A DNA stretch of 64,000 nt, from the NCBI RefSeq assembly GCF_029854155.1, contig NZ_CP122958.1, forward strand, positions 1,474,001 to 1,538,000, given 5' to 3'. The notes under the pieces were generated by a model. That model was not told the DNA's origin, did no database searches, and saw only the letters and a program-made list of their open reading frames with translations. Below are positions 1-12,690 of this stretch, one piece after another. Position numbers and translations under genes: made by a program. Within the stretch, counting starts at the first letter, position 1, and each line of letters starts with the position of its first letter. Source of the DNA: Methanonatronarchaeum sp. AMET-Sl (GTDB taxonomy: Archaea; Halobacteriota; Methanonatronarchaeia; Methanonatronarchaeales; Methanonatronarchaeaceae).

Positions 1-191
1 TATTTTCATAGGTTCTATTTTTTATTCCTGAGACCTTTTAAAAAAAACGTTTTTTAGTTTTTTAGAAATTTAAAAAGAGGTTGAGAGGTTTCTTTTATGG
101 GTTAGTTTTCTTTTAGGGATAGCTATTATCTTTCACTGTAGAAGTGTTTGGGGGGTTGTTTGTTTAGGAGGTTTTTGGTTAACGGAGGTAG

Positions 192-1715
192 TTAGTCCTT
201 TTTTTGTTTCTTGGGTGTTACTTGAACGTCTTCTGGGTTGAAAGATTTCCATTTTGCGGTGTATCCTAGTTTTTCTAGTGATGATTCTGTTAAGTTATGT
301 TTTTTTAGTATTTTTTTGACTTTTGGTAGTTTTTTGTCTGAGAGTTTGTTTATTTCTGTTTTTATTTCTTTTATTTTGTTGGGTGGGATGTATTTGTTTT
401 CGCATACTGCTCCTTGATGTTTTTTTAGTTTCTTTTTGATTGTTTCTGGGGGTACGTTTTTTTCGTTAGCTTTCTTTTTTATGTCTGTTATTTCTTTTTT
501 CTCTGTGATGTCTGTTACATCTATTTTCTTTATCTGTTGGTTAACTGCTTCTTCTTCAAGTTTTTCCATTCTTTTTATTATTTTTTTAAGTGGGATTCTT
601 TTTTTATAGAAAAAAACTTCTTCTGCCTGATTGAAATCTTGTTTAGTGCATTTTAGGTTTTTGTTTACGGCTAGAATTACTGGTTTATCTGCTTCCATGT
701 TTTTGACTTTCTTAATCTTCTTTTCTATGTATTCGGGAGTCCAGAAACCAACAACCTCTAGGTAGAATGATTTGTTGTATTTTTCGAAACTGAAGTCAGG
801 TATCATTACGCTGTTTCCTGACTTTATTATTGTTGGTTCTCTTTTAATTTGCCAACCGGTTTTTATTTTCTCTAGCCTGTTTGCAAGGTCTCTCTCAACC
901 TCACTGTCGAAACTTTGTTCTTTATCTGTCTTCATGTATGGGAAGTAGTCTTGTTTTGAGTCATCAAGATGGAAATTGTATATTCTTGGTTCGCCTCTAT
1001 CTTTTTTCTCTATTTTGGCAGATACTTTCCAATTACTGGATTTCATTATGTATGGTAGGAGTCTTGCAAGCTGGTTTCCATATTTACGGGTTTTTTTAAA
1101 TAAAGAGCCAGGGCCTGTAACCTTTATGTCTAGATTGGGGTTAACGGTGTACATCAAACCGAGGTATTTAAGAATTCCAAATATCTGTCTATAGTTATCT
1201 GTTACATTGAATTTAATTTCTAATGCATCGAAAAGTAATGTTTGTGTGGCTGATAGGTTGTATTGTTTAATTAGGTTTGTTGGGTTTCTATTTACGTTTG
1301 TTTTTAGGATTTCGTTTTCTTTTCTGTCTGCCCAAAACCATTCTTCTACTTCCAATGGATCTATGTTGTATTCTCTAGCTGTTTCTCTGATTAATCGATC
1401 TCTTTCTTTTTTGTCCGTTACATATCCCTTGCTGTATAAATTGCTTCTTATCTCTTGGGGTGGTGTTTTTGCTTTGTTTTCGAAACTGCATCTTCTTTCT
1501 ATTAATGCGTGAAGTGCTCTTAAGAACTTGAAGTCTTGGTGTGTTTCATGTGATTTAACGGCTTCTTCTATTTCTCCTCTCGACCTACCAGTTTTGAATT
1601 CATTGATTACTGTCCTGGCTTCTTCTATATGTTTTCTGGGTTCTCGGTATCGAGGTTTTATCTCTGTTCCTTTTTTCTTGGTTTCTAGTAGTTTTTTAGT
1701 TAGGATTGTTAACAC
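192..1715 (-). CDS. bax1: Bax1-type nuclease (DUF790), partner of XPB
   Basis: A 507-residue protein of the DUF790/COG3372 family, known in archaea as Bax1, a structure-specific nuclease that binds the XPB helicase and cuts repair intermediates. The RecB-like nuclease core is visible near residues 272-330: a glutamate in DSEVERDL, the motif IPDFSFE (about 305-311) and LEVVGFWTPEYI (about 319-330). The first 250 residues are the family's N-terminal region; the last 100 are lysine-rich and less conserved. It starts 4 bases after the xpb stop, so the two genes form an operon with xpb first, as is usual for this pair. The assignment is firm because family and neighbour agree. The stop is TAA. Confidence 0.9.
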   Translation of the reverse strand: MLTILTKKLLETKKKGTEIKPRYREPRKHIEEARTVINEFKTGRSRGEIEEAVKSHETHQDFKFLRALHALIERRCSFENKAKTPPQEIRSNLYSKGYVTDKKERDRLIRETAREYNIDPLEVEEWFWADRKENEILKTNVNRNPTNLIKQYNLSATQTLLFDALEIKFNVTDNYRQIFGILKYLGLMYTVNPNLDIKVTGPGSLFKKTRKYGNQLARLLPYIMKSSNWKVSAKIEKKDRGEPRIYNFHLDDSKQDYFPYMKTDKEQSFDSEVERDLANRLEKIKTGWQIKREPTIIKSGNSVMIPDFSFEKYNKSFYLEVVGFWTPEYIEKKIKKVKNMEADKPVILAVNKNLKCTKQDFNQAEEVFFYKKRIPLKKIIKRMEKLEEEAVNQQIKKIDVTDITEKKEITDIKKKANEKNVPPETIKKKLKKHQGAVCENKYIPPNKIKEIKTEINKLSDKKLPKVKKILKKHNLTESSLEKLGYTAKWKSFNPEDVQVTPKKQKKD

Positions 1716-1719
1716 ATCC

Positions 1720-3042
1720 TTATTCTCGTTTTCTTCTACTTGAGGTGCGTAGTTCGGTTGTGTTTTTGGTGACTACTTCGTATAGGACTGTGTCATTTCC
1801 GGAGGGCCTTAATAACCTACCTAATCTTTGTCTATATTCCCTTTTGCTTCCGGTTCCACTGAGTATTATACCTATGTTTGCGTCTGGGACATCTACTCCT
1901 TCATCAAGTACCTTTGAACTTACAATCGCTGGATAGGTGTCGTCTTTAAATTTATGTAAAATCGATTCTCTTTCTTTTTTATTTGTTTCATGTGTGATGG
2001 CGGGGATTAAAAACCGTTTAGATATTCGGTATACCATGTCATTGTAACGTGTAAATATGATTATTCTGTCTTCTTGGTGTTTTTTAAGTAGGTTGGCAAG
2101 TTCCTGGATTTTGGCTTCAGAGCTATATGCGATCTTCCTAGCTCTGTTTTTTGCTCTAACGGCTCTCCAAGCTTCTGGGTCATTTCCACTACGCATTACA
2201 ACTTTCTTAAAATCTCCTGGCCCATTCATCTGTATATTTCTTGACCTTAGGTAATTTCTGAATATAGATGTATACTCTTCGTATCTCTTCGATTCTTTTT
2301 CGGTTAACTCAACTCCTATAACTTCTGTTCTATAGTCTGAGAGGTATTGGCCGGTGAGTTCGTCAGTGTCAACTTCGTATACTTTGCCGCCGAGAAGGTT
2401 TGACAGTTCATGGTGTAGGTCGTCTTCTCTTTCGTATGTTGCTGTCAACCCCATTCTATGTGGTGAGGCAAAGAACTCAGCAATGTGTCTATATCCCTCT
2501 GAAGGCAGGTGGTGTACTTCATCGAACAGAATCATCTTAAATTTATTACCGAGTTTTTCAGCATGTATGTATGCTGAGTCATATGTTGAAACTGTTATTG
2601 GCTTTAGTTTTTTCTTTCGACCTGTATACTCACCTGCAGGTAGATTTTGCTCCTTTAATACATCTATCCATTGATCTACCAAATCGAGTGTAGGTACCAC
2701 TATAAAAGATGGTGAGTTTATTTTAGATATGGCGCCAATACCAACGTATGTTTTTCCAGAGCCTGTTGGGAGAACTATAACTCCTCTAGTGAACTTCATC
2801 CACTGGGAGATTGCTTCTTTTTGATATGGTCTTAACTCTACATCGAATTTAAAATCTGACATAGGTATTGTGTCTAAAACACGGTCTTCATACTGGATTT
2901 CTGATTTTTCTAGGTAATCTTTGATATCTCGATATCTATAGGCCATTGCACGTAGGTTGTCGGTTCTCTCATCCCACTTAGTGTATGGGAGGTTGTATTC
3001 TCCTTCAATAGCTATTGTTCCTTTATCATACTTTAAAAGCAT
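1720..3042 (-). CDS. xpb: XPB-family DNA helicase (short archaeal form)
   Basis: A 440-residue superfamily-2 DNA helicase of the XPB/Rad25 type. Seen in order: Walker A LPTGSGKT (about 91-98), DEVHH in place of DEAH (about 174-178), GLTAT followed by YEREDDL, which contains the XPB RED motif (about 199-209), and motif VI QRLGRLLRP near residue 405. The length is normal for the compact archaeal XPB that works with Bax1 in DNA repair. It lies directly upstream of bax1 in one transcription unit. The DUF1786 gene ends 43 bases upstream and may belong to the same unit. No truncation or odd residue is seen. Confidence 0.93.
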   Translation of the reverse strand: MLLKYDKGTIAIEGEYNLPYTKWDERTDNLRAMAYRYRDIKDYLEKSEIQYEDRVLDTIPMSDFKFDVELRPYQKEAISQWMKFTRGVIVLPTGSGKTYVGIGAISKINSPSFIVVPTLDLVDQWIDVLKEQNLPAGEYTGRKKKLKPITVSTYDSAYIHAEKLGNKFKMILFDEVHHLPSEGYRHIAEFFASPHRMGLTATYEREDDLHHELSNLLGGKVYEVDTDELTGQYLSDYRTEVIGVELTEKESKRYEEYTSIFRNYLRSRNIQMNGPGDFKKVVMRSGNDPEAWRAVRAKNRARKIAYSSEAKIQELANLLKKHQEDRIIIFTRYNDMVYRISKRFLIPAITHETNKKERESILHKFKDDTYPAIVSSKVLDEGVDVPDANIGIILSGTGSKREYRQRLGRLLRPSGNDTVLYEVVTKNTTELRTSSRRKRE

Positions 3043-3085
3043 TTTTTATCAAATCTGGATTTATTCATATATTTAGAACAATGGT

Positions 3086-4117
3086 TTAGTTTTTGTTTTG
3101 TTCCTTCAGTTTGAATGATTTGTATATTCCAACCGCTCCAGACATCATGACGTCACCTATTGGGTGGGCATATTCAATGTTTATTGTGTTGGGCATTACG
3201 TCTCTTCTTGGACCAGTAACAATTATTTTTTCAGGCTCTATAGATTCGGAGACATATGCTCCATGGCCTCCATCTCCAAAAACTTCGTCATCGGTTATTT
3301 CTCCATGGATCAATTTATCAATCAACTCTGTTATCCTGTCATCATCTAGCATTCTGGTATGGTGTTCAAACAAACCAACCAATTTATTTTCTTTAATTGA
3401 AGCCGCCATGAAATGGCCGTTTCCAGCGTCAACAACAATTTCATCTCCACCTTGATAACACCCGATTATTGCAGCTATTTTAGAGTCTAATGCGATAGAT
3501 TCATAACTTGATAACTGGCTTAATGCACTGTCGATTCTGCTGAACCTACCTGTTTTTTCTTTAAAAACAAGGTCTTTTAGCAGGCCTTTTTCTTGAATAA
3601 CCTCTTTGAAATAACTGAATCTATATCTCCTGTCAGATATTCCTTCAGGCGCAACTCCATGGTCTTGCACGCCTATACCTATCTTTTCTGGCTGTTTGAT
3701 TTCTATTGAATCTAAAAAACCATGTATTTCATCTAACAAAAGGTCTCCCATCTCAACCTTTGTATACCCATTATAATCTTGAACTTCCTCTTTATCGATT
3801 ATTTTAATACCCATATCTCTAACAAAATCTAGGTTGTCTGAAAGGGTTCGAGCCGCCTCTTCAACCATAACAACATCATTTGACCTAACATGGTTCTTTA
3901 TAACCTTAGAAACAGGGCCTCCACCCATCGTGTTGCCAGTGCATAGAAGGTCTCCTTCAACCTGTCTTATTTTATCTGCAACTATCCTTGTAGGAGATGG
4001 TAAAACCATTTTAACAACATTTTCATCAAGCTTATCAGTTAATAAAACGTCCTGTGTTCCCTTTCCTACATCAATTGCTAATGTCAATGGCCCTAACCCA
4101 TCATGATTAGAAAACAA
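3086..4117 (-). CDS. DUF1786 (COG4012) actin-like ATPase-fold protein
   Basis: A 343-residue protein that I place in the archaeal DUF1786/COG4012 family, whose members have an actin/Hsp70-like nucleotide-binding fold but no established function. The phosphate-loop-like start LTLAIDVGKGTQDVLL (about 11-26) and a second acidic-glycine segment VVDAGNGHFMAA (about 228-239) fit this fold. It sits 43 bases upstream of xpb on the same strand. Older databases label the family 'pyruvate formate-lyase activating-like', which the sequence does not support because no radical-SAM cysteine motif is present. I can describe the fold but not the role. Confidence 0.7.
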   Translation of the reverse strand: MFSNHDGLGPLTLAIDVGKGTQDVLLTDKLDENVVKMVLPSPTRIVADKIRQVEGDLLCTGNTMGGGPVSKVIKNHVRSNDVVMVEEAARTLSDNLDFVRDMGIKIIDKEEVQDYNGYTKVEMGDLLLDEIHGFLDSIEIKQPEKIGIGVQDHGVAPEGISDRRYRFSYFKEVIQEKGLLKDLVFKEKTGRFSRIDSALSQLSSYESIALDSKIAAIIGCYQGGDEIVVDAGNGHFMAASIKENKLVGLFEHHTRMLDDDRITELIDKLIHGEITDDEVFGDGGHGAYVSESIEPEKIIVTGPRRDVMPNTINIEYAHPIGDVMMSGAVGIYKSFKLKEQNKN

Positions 4118-4198
4118 AAAAACACCTCAAGATACTAATTGGTTCTTTAATTACAAATCTTTATTCAAAAAAAATATCTAAAAACTGTAGAACTATCT

Positions 4199-4718
4199 TT
4201 ATTTCTTTGTGTCTAAAAGAGTTACACGCTCTAAAACCAATAGAGGTATTTTATCACTACCGATTGCTCTTAACTCTTCTTCTGAGATATTGTATATCTC
4301 CTTGATTTTATTTATCTTCTCTTTTTTATATTCAAGTAATGAGTTATCGATATTTAAATCAAGTTTTTGCTTGAGAGATTCCCAATCAATGTCTCCAATT
4401 CCTACAAAACCTACTTTCTGTTTACCTTCTCCAACACCTGCTTTTTCTATAGCTTTATCTATCTGTCTTTCACCAACTATGTAGAGAAGCATCTCCATAC
4501 TTAATGACTTTGAAATCGGCTCGTTGTGCCAGGACCTAATTGCTTTCTCCGCAGCGTGTTTAAGGTGTTTTTCACCGGCTATAATATCTGCGTTAACAGC
4601 TTGAATAGCTCCATCACCTCCACAACTATTCAATGATTTTAGAAAAACATCTAAATCTTCTATATATAATCGACCGGCCTTAACTTCTACTTCAATTTTA
4701 TCAACACTGATCAATTGA

Positions 4719-4744
<26 letters not shown>
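4199..4744 (-). CDS. cgi121: KEOPS complex subunit Cgi121
   Basis: A protein of about 181 residues matching archaeal Cgi121, the KEOPS subunit that binds tRNA for t6A37 synthesis. The family signature is visible as AVNADIIAGEKHLKHAAEKA, followed by SMEMLLYIVGERQI and the C-terminal segment KVGFVGIG. The gene overlaps the 3' end of hel308. I use an internal ATG (4744) that gives a family-length protein; an ATG at 4795 would add 17 residues that extend the overlap. Translational coupling to hel308 is likely from the overlap. No other KEOPS gene is in the window. Confidence 0.82.
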
Positions 4745-6881
<2,137 letters not shown>

Positions 6882-7073
6882 AACAACAAAACCCAACCAC
6901 AAACTAAAAAACCAAAATTATAAACGAAGAAATACACCGCTAAAAACATATTATCAAATAGACTATTCAATCTTACCCAACAAAATGCCTCAACAAACAA
7001 CAAACACAATAAATATTAAGTTAAACACAAACCATAACTAAAGAAGTCCTCTACCAAAAAATATCTAAAAAAC

Positions 7074-7572
<499 letters not shown>

Positions 7573-8355
7573 ATGACTTCAATATTTATAAATCAGTCAA
7601 AGAAGCTTTTTCGAGGGTCGCTTGTTTTAGTTGCTGTCTTTGGTTTTCTTTCCGTATATTTATTTGCAGTTTTTCCAAGCCTTAAAGAGGCGACTGAAGC
7701 TCTTGAAGGCGCTTTACCAGAAGCTATGATGGCTTTATTTGGTATGGAAAACCTGCATACCATTGAGGGATTTACTGCGTCTTATGTCTATGCTTTTTTT
7801 TGGGTATTGTTTATTGGTATTTATTTTGCGTATATAGGTGGTGGATTGGTTGCTGGGGATATTAAGAGTAGGAAAATGGATTTGACTTTGGCTAACCCGG
7901 TTTCCAGGGAGTCTGTTGTTTTACAGAAATTTGGTGCTTTATGGGTTCCTTTGTTAGTGCTGAATGTTGGGTTTTTCGCAATAGTTTTGTTAGGCAGTTT
8001 CTTAATAGGAGAGAGTCTGGAGCTAATCCCACTTTTAATGACCCATCTACTATCGGTTCCTTATTTTTTGGTTTGTGCTGGAATTGGTTTAGTATTCTCT
8101 GTAATTATGAGAGATAATAGTTCAGCTCAGGCTGGGGCGGTAGGGTTGGTTTTTGTTTTGTGGTTGATTGACGGAGCAGCCGATATGGCTTCTGGTTTTG
8201 ATTGGCTTGCTTATCTGAACCCAGGTTATTTCTATGATGTTAATGAAATATTGATTTATGAAAACTACAGTTTCTTAGATGCTGGATTGCTTGTTATCGT
8301 GTTTTTGGTTTTGTTGGCCGTGTCTATCGTTTGGTTCATACAGAGAGATATATAA
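7573..8355 (+). CDS. ABC-2 type permease, paralogue A
   Basis: A 260-residue membrane protein with about six hydrophobic segments, of the ABC-2 export permease type. It is clearly paralogous to the gene at 10028-10810: both share HTIEGF, VYAFFW, the block RKMDLTL.NPV.RESV.LQK.GALWVPLL, and a C-terminal FLDAG segment ending in RDI. The ABC ATPase at 9114 probably energises one or both permeases. This copy is separated from that ATPase by a decayed element and intergenic DNA (8356-9113) and has a more G/T-rich codon choice than its sister. The exported substrate is unknown. Confidence 0.8.
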   Translation: MTSIFINQSKKLFRGSLVLVAVFGFLSVYLFAVFPSLKEATEALEGALPEAMMALFGMENLHTIEGFTASYVYAFFWVLFIGIYFAYIGGGLVAGDIKSRKMDLTLANPVSRESVVLQKFGALWVPLLVLNVGFFAIVLLGSFLIGESLELIPLLMTHLLSVPYFLVCAGIGLVFSVIMRDNSSAQAGAVGLVFVLWLIDGAADMASGFDWLAYLNPGYFYDVNEILIYENYSFLDAGLLVIVFLVLLAVSIVWFIQRDI

Positions 8356-8700
8356 TGTGACTTCCTTACCTACTTAACTGAAGGTTCGGAAGGTATTTCC
8401 ATCCCTTTATCCGTACCATCTGAGATTTCGGATTACCGATGGAAACTTACAGGAACGTCCAGCAAAGGGTGGAACATCCACCTGTTTCGTGGTCACCACA
8501 TATCTTAACCAATTCGATGTACAGAGGCCGGGGTCAACGATAATGGCTTCAGGACGCGGCCACCATACCCACAATGCAAGAAGAGGATTTCTTCTTTCAG
8601 GAGATCATCCATCTCCCTGTCCTAAAGCCTCTATAACAGCCTTGAAAGATTCAGAGCCCTCCAACCTCCCGTTATGTGACCGTTATTTTAAACATATATA
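8356..8700 (-). mobile_element. Decayed sequence, possibly a mobile-element relic
   Basis: No intact gene is present. Read on the minus strand, one frame stays open over long stretches (for example HNGRLEGSESFKAVIEAL and KQVDVPPFAGRSCKF) but is interrupted by TGA and TAA stops, so it looks like a broken coding sequence. At 8358-8364, beside the permease stop, is TGACTTCC; on the minus strand this reads GGAAGTCA, resembling the ends of the IS605-like hairpins elsewhere in the window. The stretch separates permease A from its putative ATPase. I do not recognise the original protein; a structured RNA remains possible. Confidence 0.3.
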
Positions 8701-9113
8701 AACATAATCCAATTTAACACCCACCTAAACCAAAGATCCATGAAAGGTATACTTCTTAGGTAAAGAGTTAGAAATGTTTTTGTGTAGTCTCGATTCAGGT
8801 TTAATACTTTCTTCTCTTTAGCAAGAATGATTTAGTCTTAGATAGATATAAAAATCAATAGATATAATGTGTTTATTGTAATATACATCTGGATAGTTGA
8901 AACGTGTCTGAAAACAAAATATAATTTTGGACAAAAAATAGGTAAAACCGGTATGTTTGGGGGCTATAGGAGTGGGGAAGGTATTGGCGTTTTGTTAATG
9001 CCACTTGAAAATTATAGGGGTAGGTTGCCACCAAAAATTTCCTTAGAACCTCTTTTTTCTCTTTGTGGAGATGGAGGTTTTAAATTCTGTTAGTTGTATA
9101 ATGTTGTTTTGAT
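8701..9113. other. Intergenic region upstream of ABC ATPase
   Basis: About 410 A/T-rich bases with no convincing gene. A 74-codon frame at 8869-9093 has no recognisable features and ends in TAG. The promoter of the ATPase is expected in the last 60 bases. No strong ribosome-binding site precedes the ATPase start, so the transcript may be leaderless. Confidence 0.4.
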
Positions 9114-10013
9114 ATGATTGAAATGGAGTCTAATGCTACTATCAGGCTTGATAACTTGACTAAGGAGTATGGGGAGGTTAAAGCTAATGATAATCTCTCT
9201 TTTAGTGTTTTTGAAGGGGAGATTTTTGGGTATCTCGGTCCGAATGGTGCAGGTAAAACAACTACTATCCGTCAGTTATTAGGTTTAATTAAGCCTAGTT
9301 CTGGTACAGCTTTCGTTTTAGATGCGGATATCCGGGATCGAAAAGCTTTGACCAAAGTTAAACGAGATATTGGGTATCTGCCTGATACTCTTGGTTTTGA
9401 AGAAAGGATGACTGGTCGTCAGGTACTTGATTATTTTGCTATGATGCGGGGGGATAGTCGTAGAGATGAGTTGCTTGATTTATTTAATCCTCCTTTAGAC
9501 CAGAAGGTTGGGACTTATTCTTCTGGAAACAAACGTATGTTAGGCATCATACAGGCTTTTATGCATGACCCTGAACTTGTTATTATGGATGAACCAACTT
9601 CTGGGTTAGATCCTCTGAAACAGGATTTATTGCATAATTTTATTGAGAGTGAACGTGATTCTGGGAAGACTATATTTTTTTCTTCCCACTTTCTCAGTGA
9701 AGTTCAGCGTGTTTGCGATAGAGTCGGTATTATTCGTAGGGGCAAGCTAGTTGACCTTGAAAACATCGATAAATTGTTAACGAGAAGCGGGAAAAAAGTG
9801 TGGGTTCATTTTAAAGATAACTTCGATAAAGATAGGTTCATAACTGAAGATATGGTTGAATTAGAGGTTGTTGATAGTTCTATTCATTTTACTTACACTG
9901 GAGAGGCAATTGATTTGTTAAAACATCTCTCTAGTTTTGAAATTGAAGATATTAATATTAGTGAACCTCAATTGGATGAGATTTTCAAGCATTATTATGG
10001 GGATAGGGTTTAA
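9114..10013 (+). CDS. ABC transporter ATP-binding protein (ABC-2 exporter)
   Basis: A 299-residue ATPase subunit of a CcmA/NatA-type exporter. Seen: Walker A GPNGAGKT (about 42-49), signature YSSGNKRM in place of LSGGQ, Walker B with VIMDEPTSGLDP, and the H-loop in SSHFLSEV. The C-terminal 80 residues form the usual extra domain of this subfamily. A second ATG nine bases downstream is an equally possible start. The permease at 10028 follows after 14 bases with GGTGG before its ATG, so the two are co-transcribed. The related permease at 7573 lies upstream and may share this ATPase. Confidence 0.88.
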   Translation: MIEMESNATIRLDNLTKEYGEVKANDNLSFSVFEGEIFGYLGPNGAGKTTTIRQLLGLIKPSSGTAFVLDADIRDRKALTKVKRDIGYLPDTLGFEERMTGRQVLDYFAMMRGDSRRDELLDLFNPPLDQKVGTYSSGNKRMLGIIQAFMHDPELVIMDEPTSGLDPLKQDLLHNFIESERDSGKTIFFSSHFLSEVQRVCDRVGIIRRGKLVDLENIDKLLTRSGKKVWVHFKDNFDKDRFITEDMVELEVVDSSIHFTYTGEAIDLLKHLSSFEIEDINISEPQLDEIFKHYYGDRV

Positions 10014-10027
10014 ATAAAAGGTGGATT

Positions 10028-10810
10028 ATGACAGCGATTCTTAGAATTGAATCTCGTAAATTGGTTCGAAGTTCAGCAGTATTAATCGGTGTTTTTGCAG
10101 TTCTTTCAACAATGTACCTATCGATATATCCCGAATTTAAAGAAGAAGCTGAAGAATTAATGGAGGCTTTTCCTGACTTTATATTCGACATGTTTGGACT
10201 TGAAGCAATACATACAATTGAAGGGTTTTTAGCTGCAGAAGTTTATGCATTTTTTTGGATACTTTTAGTAGGACTTTATTTCGCTTATATTAGTGCTGGA
10301 TTTGTTTCAAAAGATATTGAAGAAAGAAAGATGGATCTTACTCTCTCAAACCCAGTAACAAGAGAATCTGTAATATTACAAAAGGTGGGGGCTTTATGGG
10401 TTCCCCTATTATTATTAAACGGTGGAGTAATTCTATTTTTATACATAGGAACATACTTAATTGATGAAACTTTAGATATAACTTCATTGGTTATGGTTCA
10501 CTTACTTTCAATTCCCTATTTATTGGTCTGTGCAGTAATTGGCTTAGTCACATCAATAGTGATTAAAAAAGTACGAACCTCTCAGGTTTGGGCTATAGGC
10601 ATTGTTTTTATTTTATGGCTTATTGAATCAATCTCTAATATAACAGTAGATTATGATTGGATTGGTTATGTTTCTCCAAGTAACTATTACGATCCAACCC
10701 AAATACTTGTAAACCAAGAATACGCTTTCTTAGATGCCGGCATTCTATTAATTGTATTCGTTATTTTGTTGATACTATCAATAATACTATTCAAAGACCG
10801 TGACATCTAA
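10028..10810 (+). CDS. ABC-2 type permease, paralogue B
   Basis: A 260-residue membrane protein with about six transmembrane segments, partner of the ATPase just upstream. It is a paralogue of the 7573-8355 gene with the same length and ending (RDI). Conserved blocks between the two are HTIEGF, VYAFFWI and RKMDLTLSNPVTRESV. Its codon use is A-rich, unlike the G/T-rich sister, so the duplication is not recent or the copies evolved under different compositional pressure. The substrate cannot be read from the sequence. Confidence 0.83.
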   Translation: MTAILRIESRKLVRSSAVLIGVFAVLSTMYLSIYPEFKEEAEELMEAFPDFIFDMFGLEAIHTIEGFLAAEVYAFFWILLVGLYFAYISAGFVSKDIEERKMDLTLSNPVTRESVILQKVGALWVPLLLLNGGVILFLYIGTYLIDETLDITSLVMVHLLSIPYLLVCAVIGLVTSIVIKKVRTSQVWAIGIVFILWLIESISNITVDYDWIGYVSPSNYYDPTQILVNQEYAFLDAGILLIVFVILLILSIILFKDRDI

Positions 10811-10857
10811 CCTTGATTTAAGAAAAAAATTAAACGGTTTAACAATAAATATGTTAT

Positions 10858-11220
10858 ATGAGTTTTCAAGACAAGACTTCGGTTTTTTTTGATGATGAAG
10901 TTAGTGATAGAGAACGAAGTTGTTTTGAGTTAGGAATTTCTTTAGGAGCAGTTTTCCATCAATTTGTAGGAACTCCTGTCGGATCAAACTCAGTCGAAGA
11001 AGTGAAACAAGCTATCCAGAGTTCCATTGAAGAACAACCATCTGTCAAAAAGGTTGAGGTAGAAATCAAACGAGAAAGTGAAGAAGGATATTCGGCTCTA
11101 CGTCCAGAAGATTTAGAGATAAAGATAATCGCTAGTTATGGTGACTCAACTGTAACTGGAAAACTTGCATATCTAGAAAAAATAGACTATCCATTAATGT
11201 GGATAGTTAACATAGACTAG
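10858..11220 (+). CDS. mptD: Archaeal dihydroneopterin aldolase MptD
   Basis: A 120-residue protein of the archaeal MptD family, which converts 7,8-dihydroneopterin to 6-hydroxymethyl-dihydropterin in tetrahydromethanopterin synthesis. The signature RSCFELGISLGAVFHQFVGTP (reported here only as its core ERSCFELGISLGAVFHQF, about 19-36) and a C-terminal SALRPEDLEIKI segment fit the family, as does the length. The start ATG has no Shine-Dalgarno sequence, so leaderless translation is likely. The stop is TAG, backed up by an in-frame TAA eight codons later, which matters in an organism that decodes UAG. Confidence 0.85.
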   Translation: MSFQDKTSVFFDDEVSDRERSCFELGISLGAVFHQFVGTPVGSNSVEEVKQAIQSSIEEQPSVKKVEVEIKRESEEGYSALRPEDLEIKIIASYGDSTVTGKLAYLEKIDYPLMWIVNID

Positions 11221-11295
11221 AGAAATAACTCTATTCCCAACTAATTTAAGTAGGTTTGATGTGTTTTAAAGGGTTTATTGGTTCTAAAAAAATTT

Positions 11296-11466
11296 TTATG
11301 GCCATAAACCGTAGTAGAGGTTTAGAGATAATATAAGCACTCCGAGTACTGCACTGAAAACCATTATCTGCTTTGGACCTATTATTGGTGTTTCTGTTGA
11401 TTCTTCATCGAAATATCTCATTAGGCCTGCAGATGAAGTCAATCCATCTCCTTGTTGTTTAACCAT
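11296..11466 (-). CDS. secG: Sec61-beta/SecG protein-translocase subunit
   Basis: A 56-residue protein found by reading the minus strand. It starts MVKQQGDGLTSSAGLMRYFD and has the archaeal Sec61-beta layout: a short N-terminal cytosolic part with the GLMRYFDEE motif, then PIIGPKQIMVF leading into one C-terminal transmembrane helix, ending YYGLWP. GAGG lies just upstream of the ATG. Sec61-beta is the small non-essential subunit of the SecYE channel. The neighbouring downstream minus-strand region up to mptD is short, so it is probably transcribed alone. Confidence 0.9.
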   Translation of the reverse strand: MVKQQGDGLTSSAGLMRYFDEESTETPIIGPKQIMVFSAVLGVLILSLNLYYGLWP

Positions 11467-11639
11467 TATTTTGCCTCAAATTCCTTTTGTTCTTCTAGAT
11501 ATTAAGTTTTTAGTTTTAGTTTTTAATCAATTTGTTTCATCAGGCTTAGATCAACGTCTGTTTTAGGTGTTTTGATTTTGTCAACCAGGAGGTTGCCTTC
11601 TTAATTAGCAAGTTAAAGTATGCTTGGTTGAATTTAACT

Positions 11640-12116
11640 TTACAGCCCCATGGCTTCTTTCATTTCTCTTATTCTCTGTATTTCTTTTTTGTTTTCTTTT
11701 GATAGTCTGTATTCTCTTTCAACTCGGTTTCCTCTTCTTTTTAGATAGCCTTCTTTTGCCATTCTTGATAGGTATGTTGATACTGTTGATAAACCGATTT
11801 CTTGGTATTCTTGGTCGTATTGTCTCTTGACTTCTCTTGAGGTGAACCATCTTTCTTGGAATCTAACTAATAGGAATAGCTTTAATCTTTTTTTGATTGT
11901 TAATTCATCAAAATTAGAGGTATCGATTTCCCTGGGTTTGTTCGGTGAGGAGTTGAGTGCGCTGGATGAAGATTTAGTTGAAGGGTTCGATGAAAGGTTT
12001 AGGGCCTCTATGAATTTGGATATTCTCTCGAGTATTACCTCTTTTTCAAGGTCTCCTTCGAACTCCATAGAGGTTTTAACACCATCCTCATCGACGGCCT
12101 CCAACTTCATCTTCAT
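11640..12116 (-). CDS. Winged-helix DNA-binding protein, unknown family
   Basis: A 158-residue protein. Residues 1-40 are charged and may form a small sensing or dimer region, followed by a Ser/Asn-rich linker (about 43-60). Residues 70-150 read as a winged helix: LTIKKRLKLFLLVRFQERWFT, then EIGLSTVSTYLSRMAKEGYL as the recognition helix region and KRRGNRVEREYRL as the wing. A transcription regulator is the simplest reading but I cannot name a family. Three GTGAA repeats lie 60-100 bases upstream of its start and could be an autoregulatory site. Confidence 0.55.
   Translation of the reverse strand: MKMKLEAVDEDGVKTSMEFEGDLEKEVILERISKFIEALNLSSNPSTKSSSSALNSSPNKPREIDTSNFDELTIKKRLKLFLLVRFQERWFTSREVKRQYDQEYQEIGLSTVSTYLSRMAKEGYLKRRGNRVEREYRLSKENKKEIQRIREMKEAMGL

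Positions 12117-12690
<574 letters not shown>

Noticed and set aside
8356..8700. SRP RNA or RNase P RNA
   Set aside because: The conserved SRP S-domain sequence and RNase P core sequences were not found on either strand.
8869..9093. A 74-codon frame before the ABC ATPase
   Set aside because: No recognisable motif, no ribosome-binding site, and low-complexity composition; kept as intergenic.
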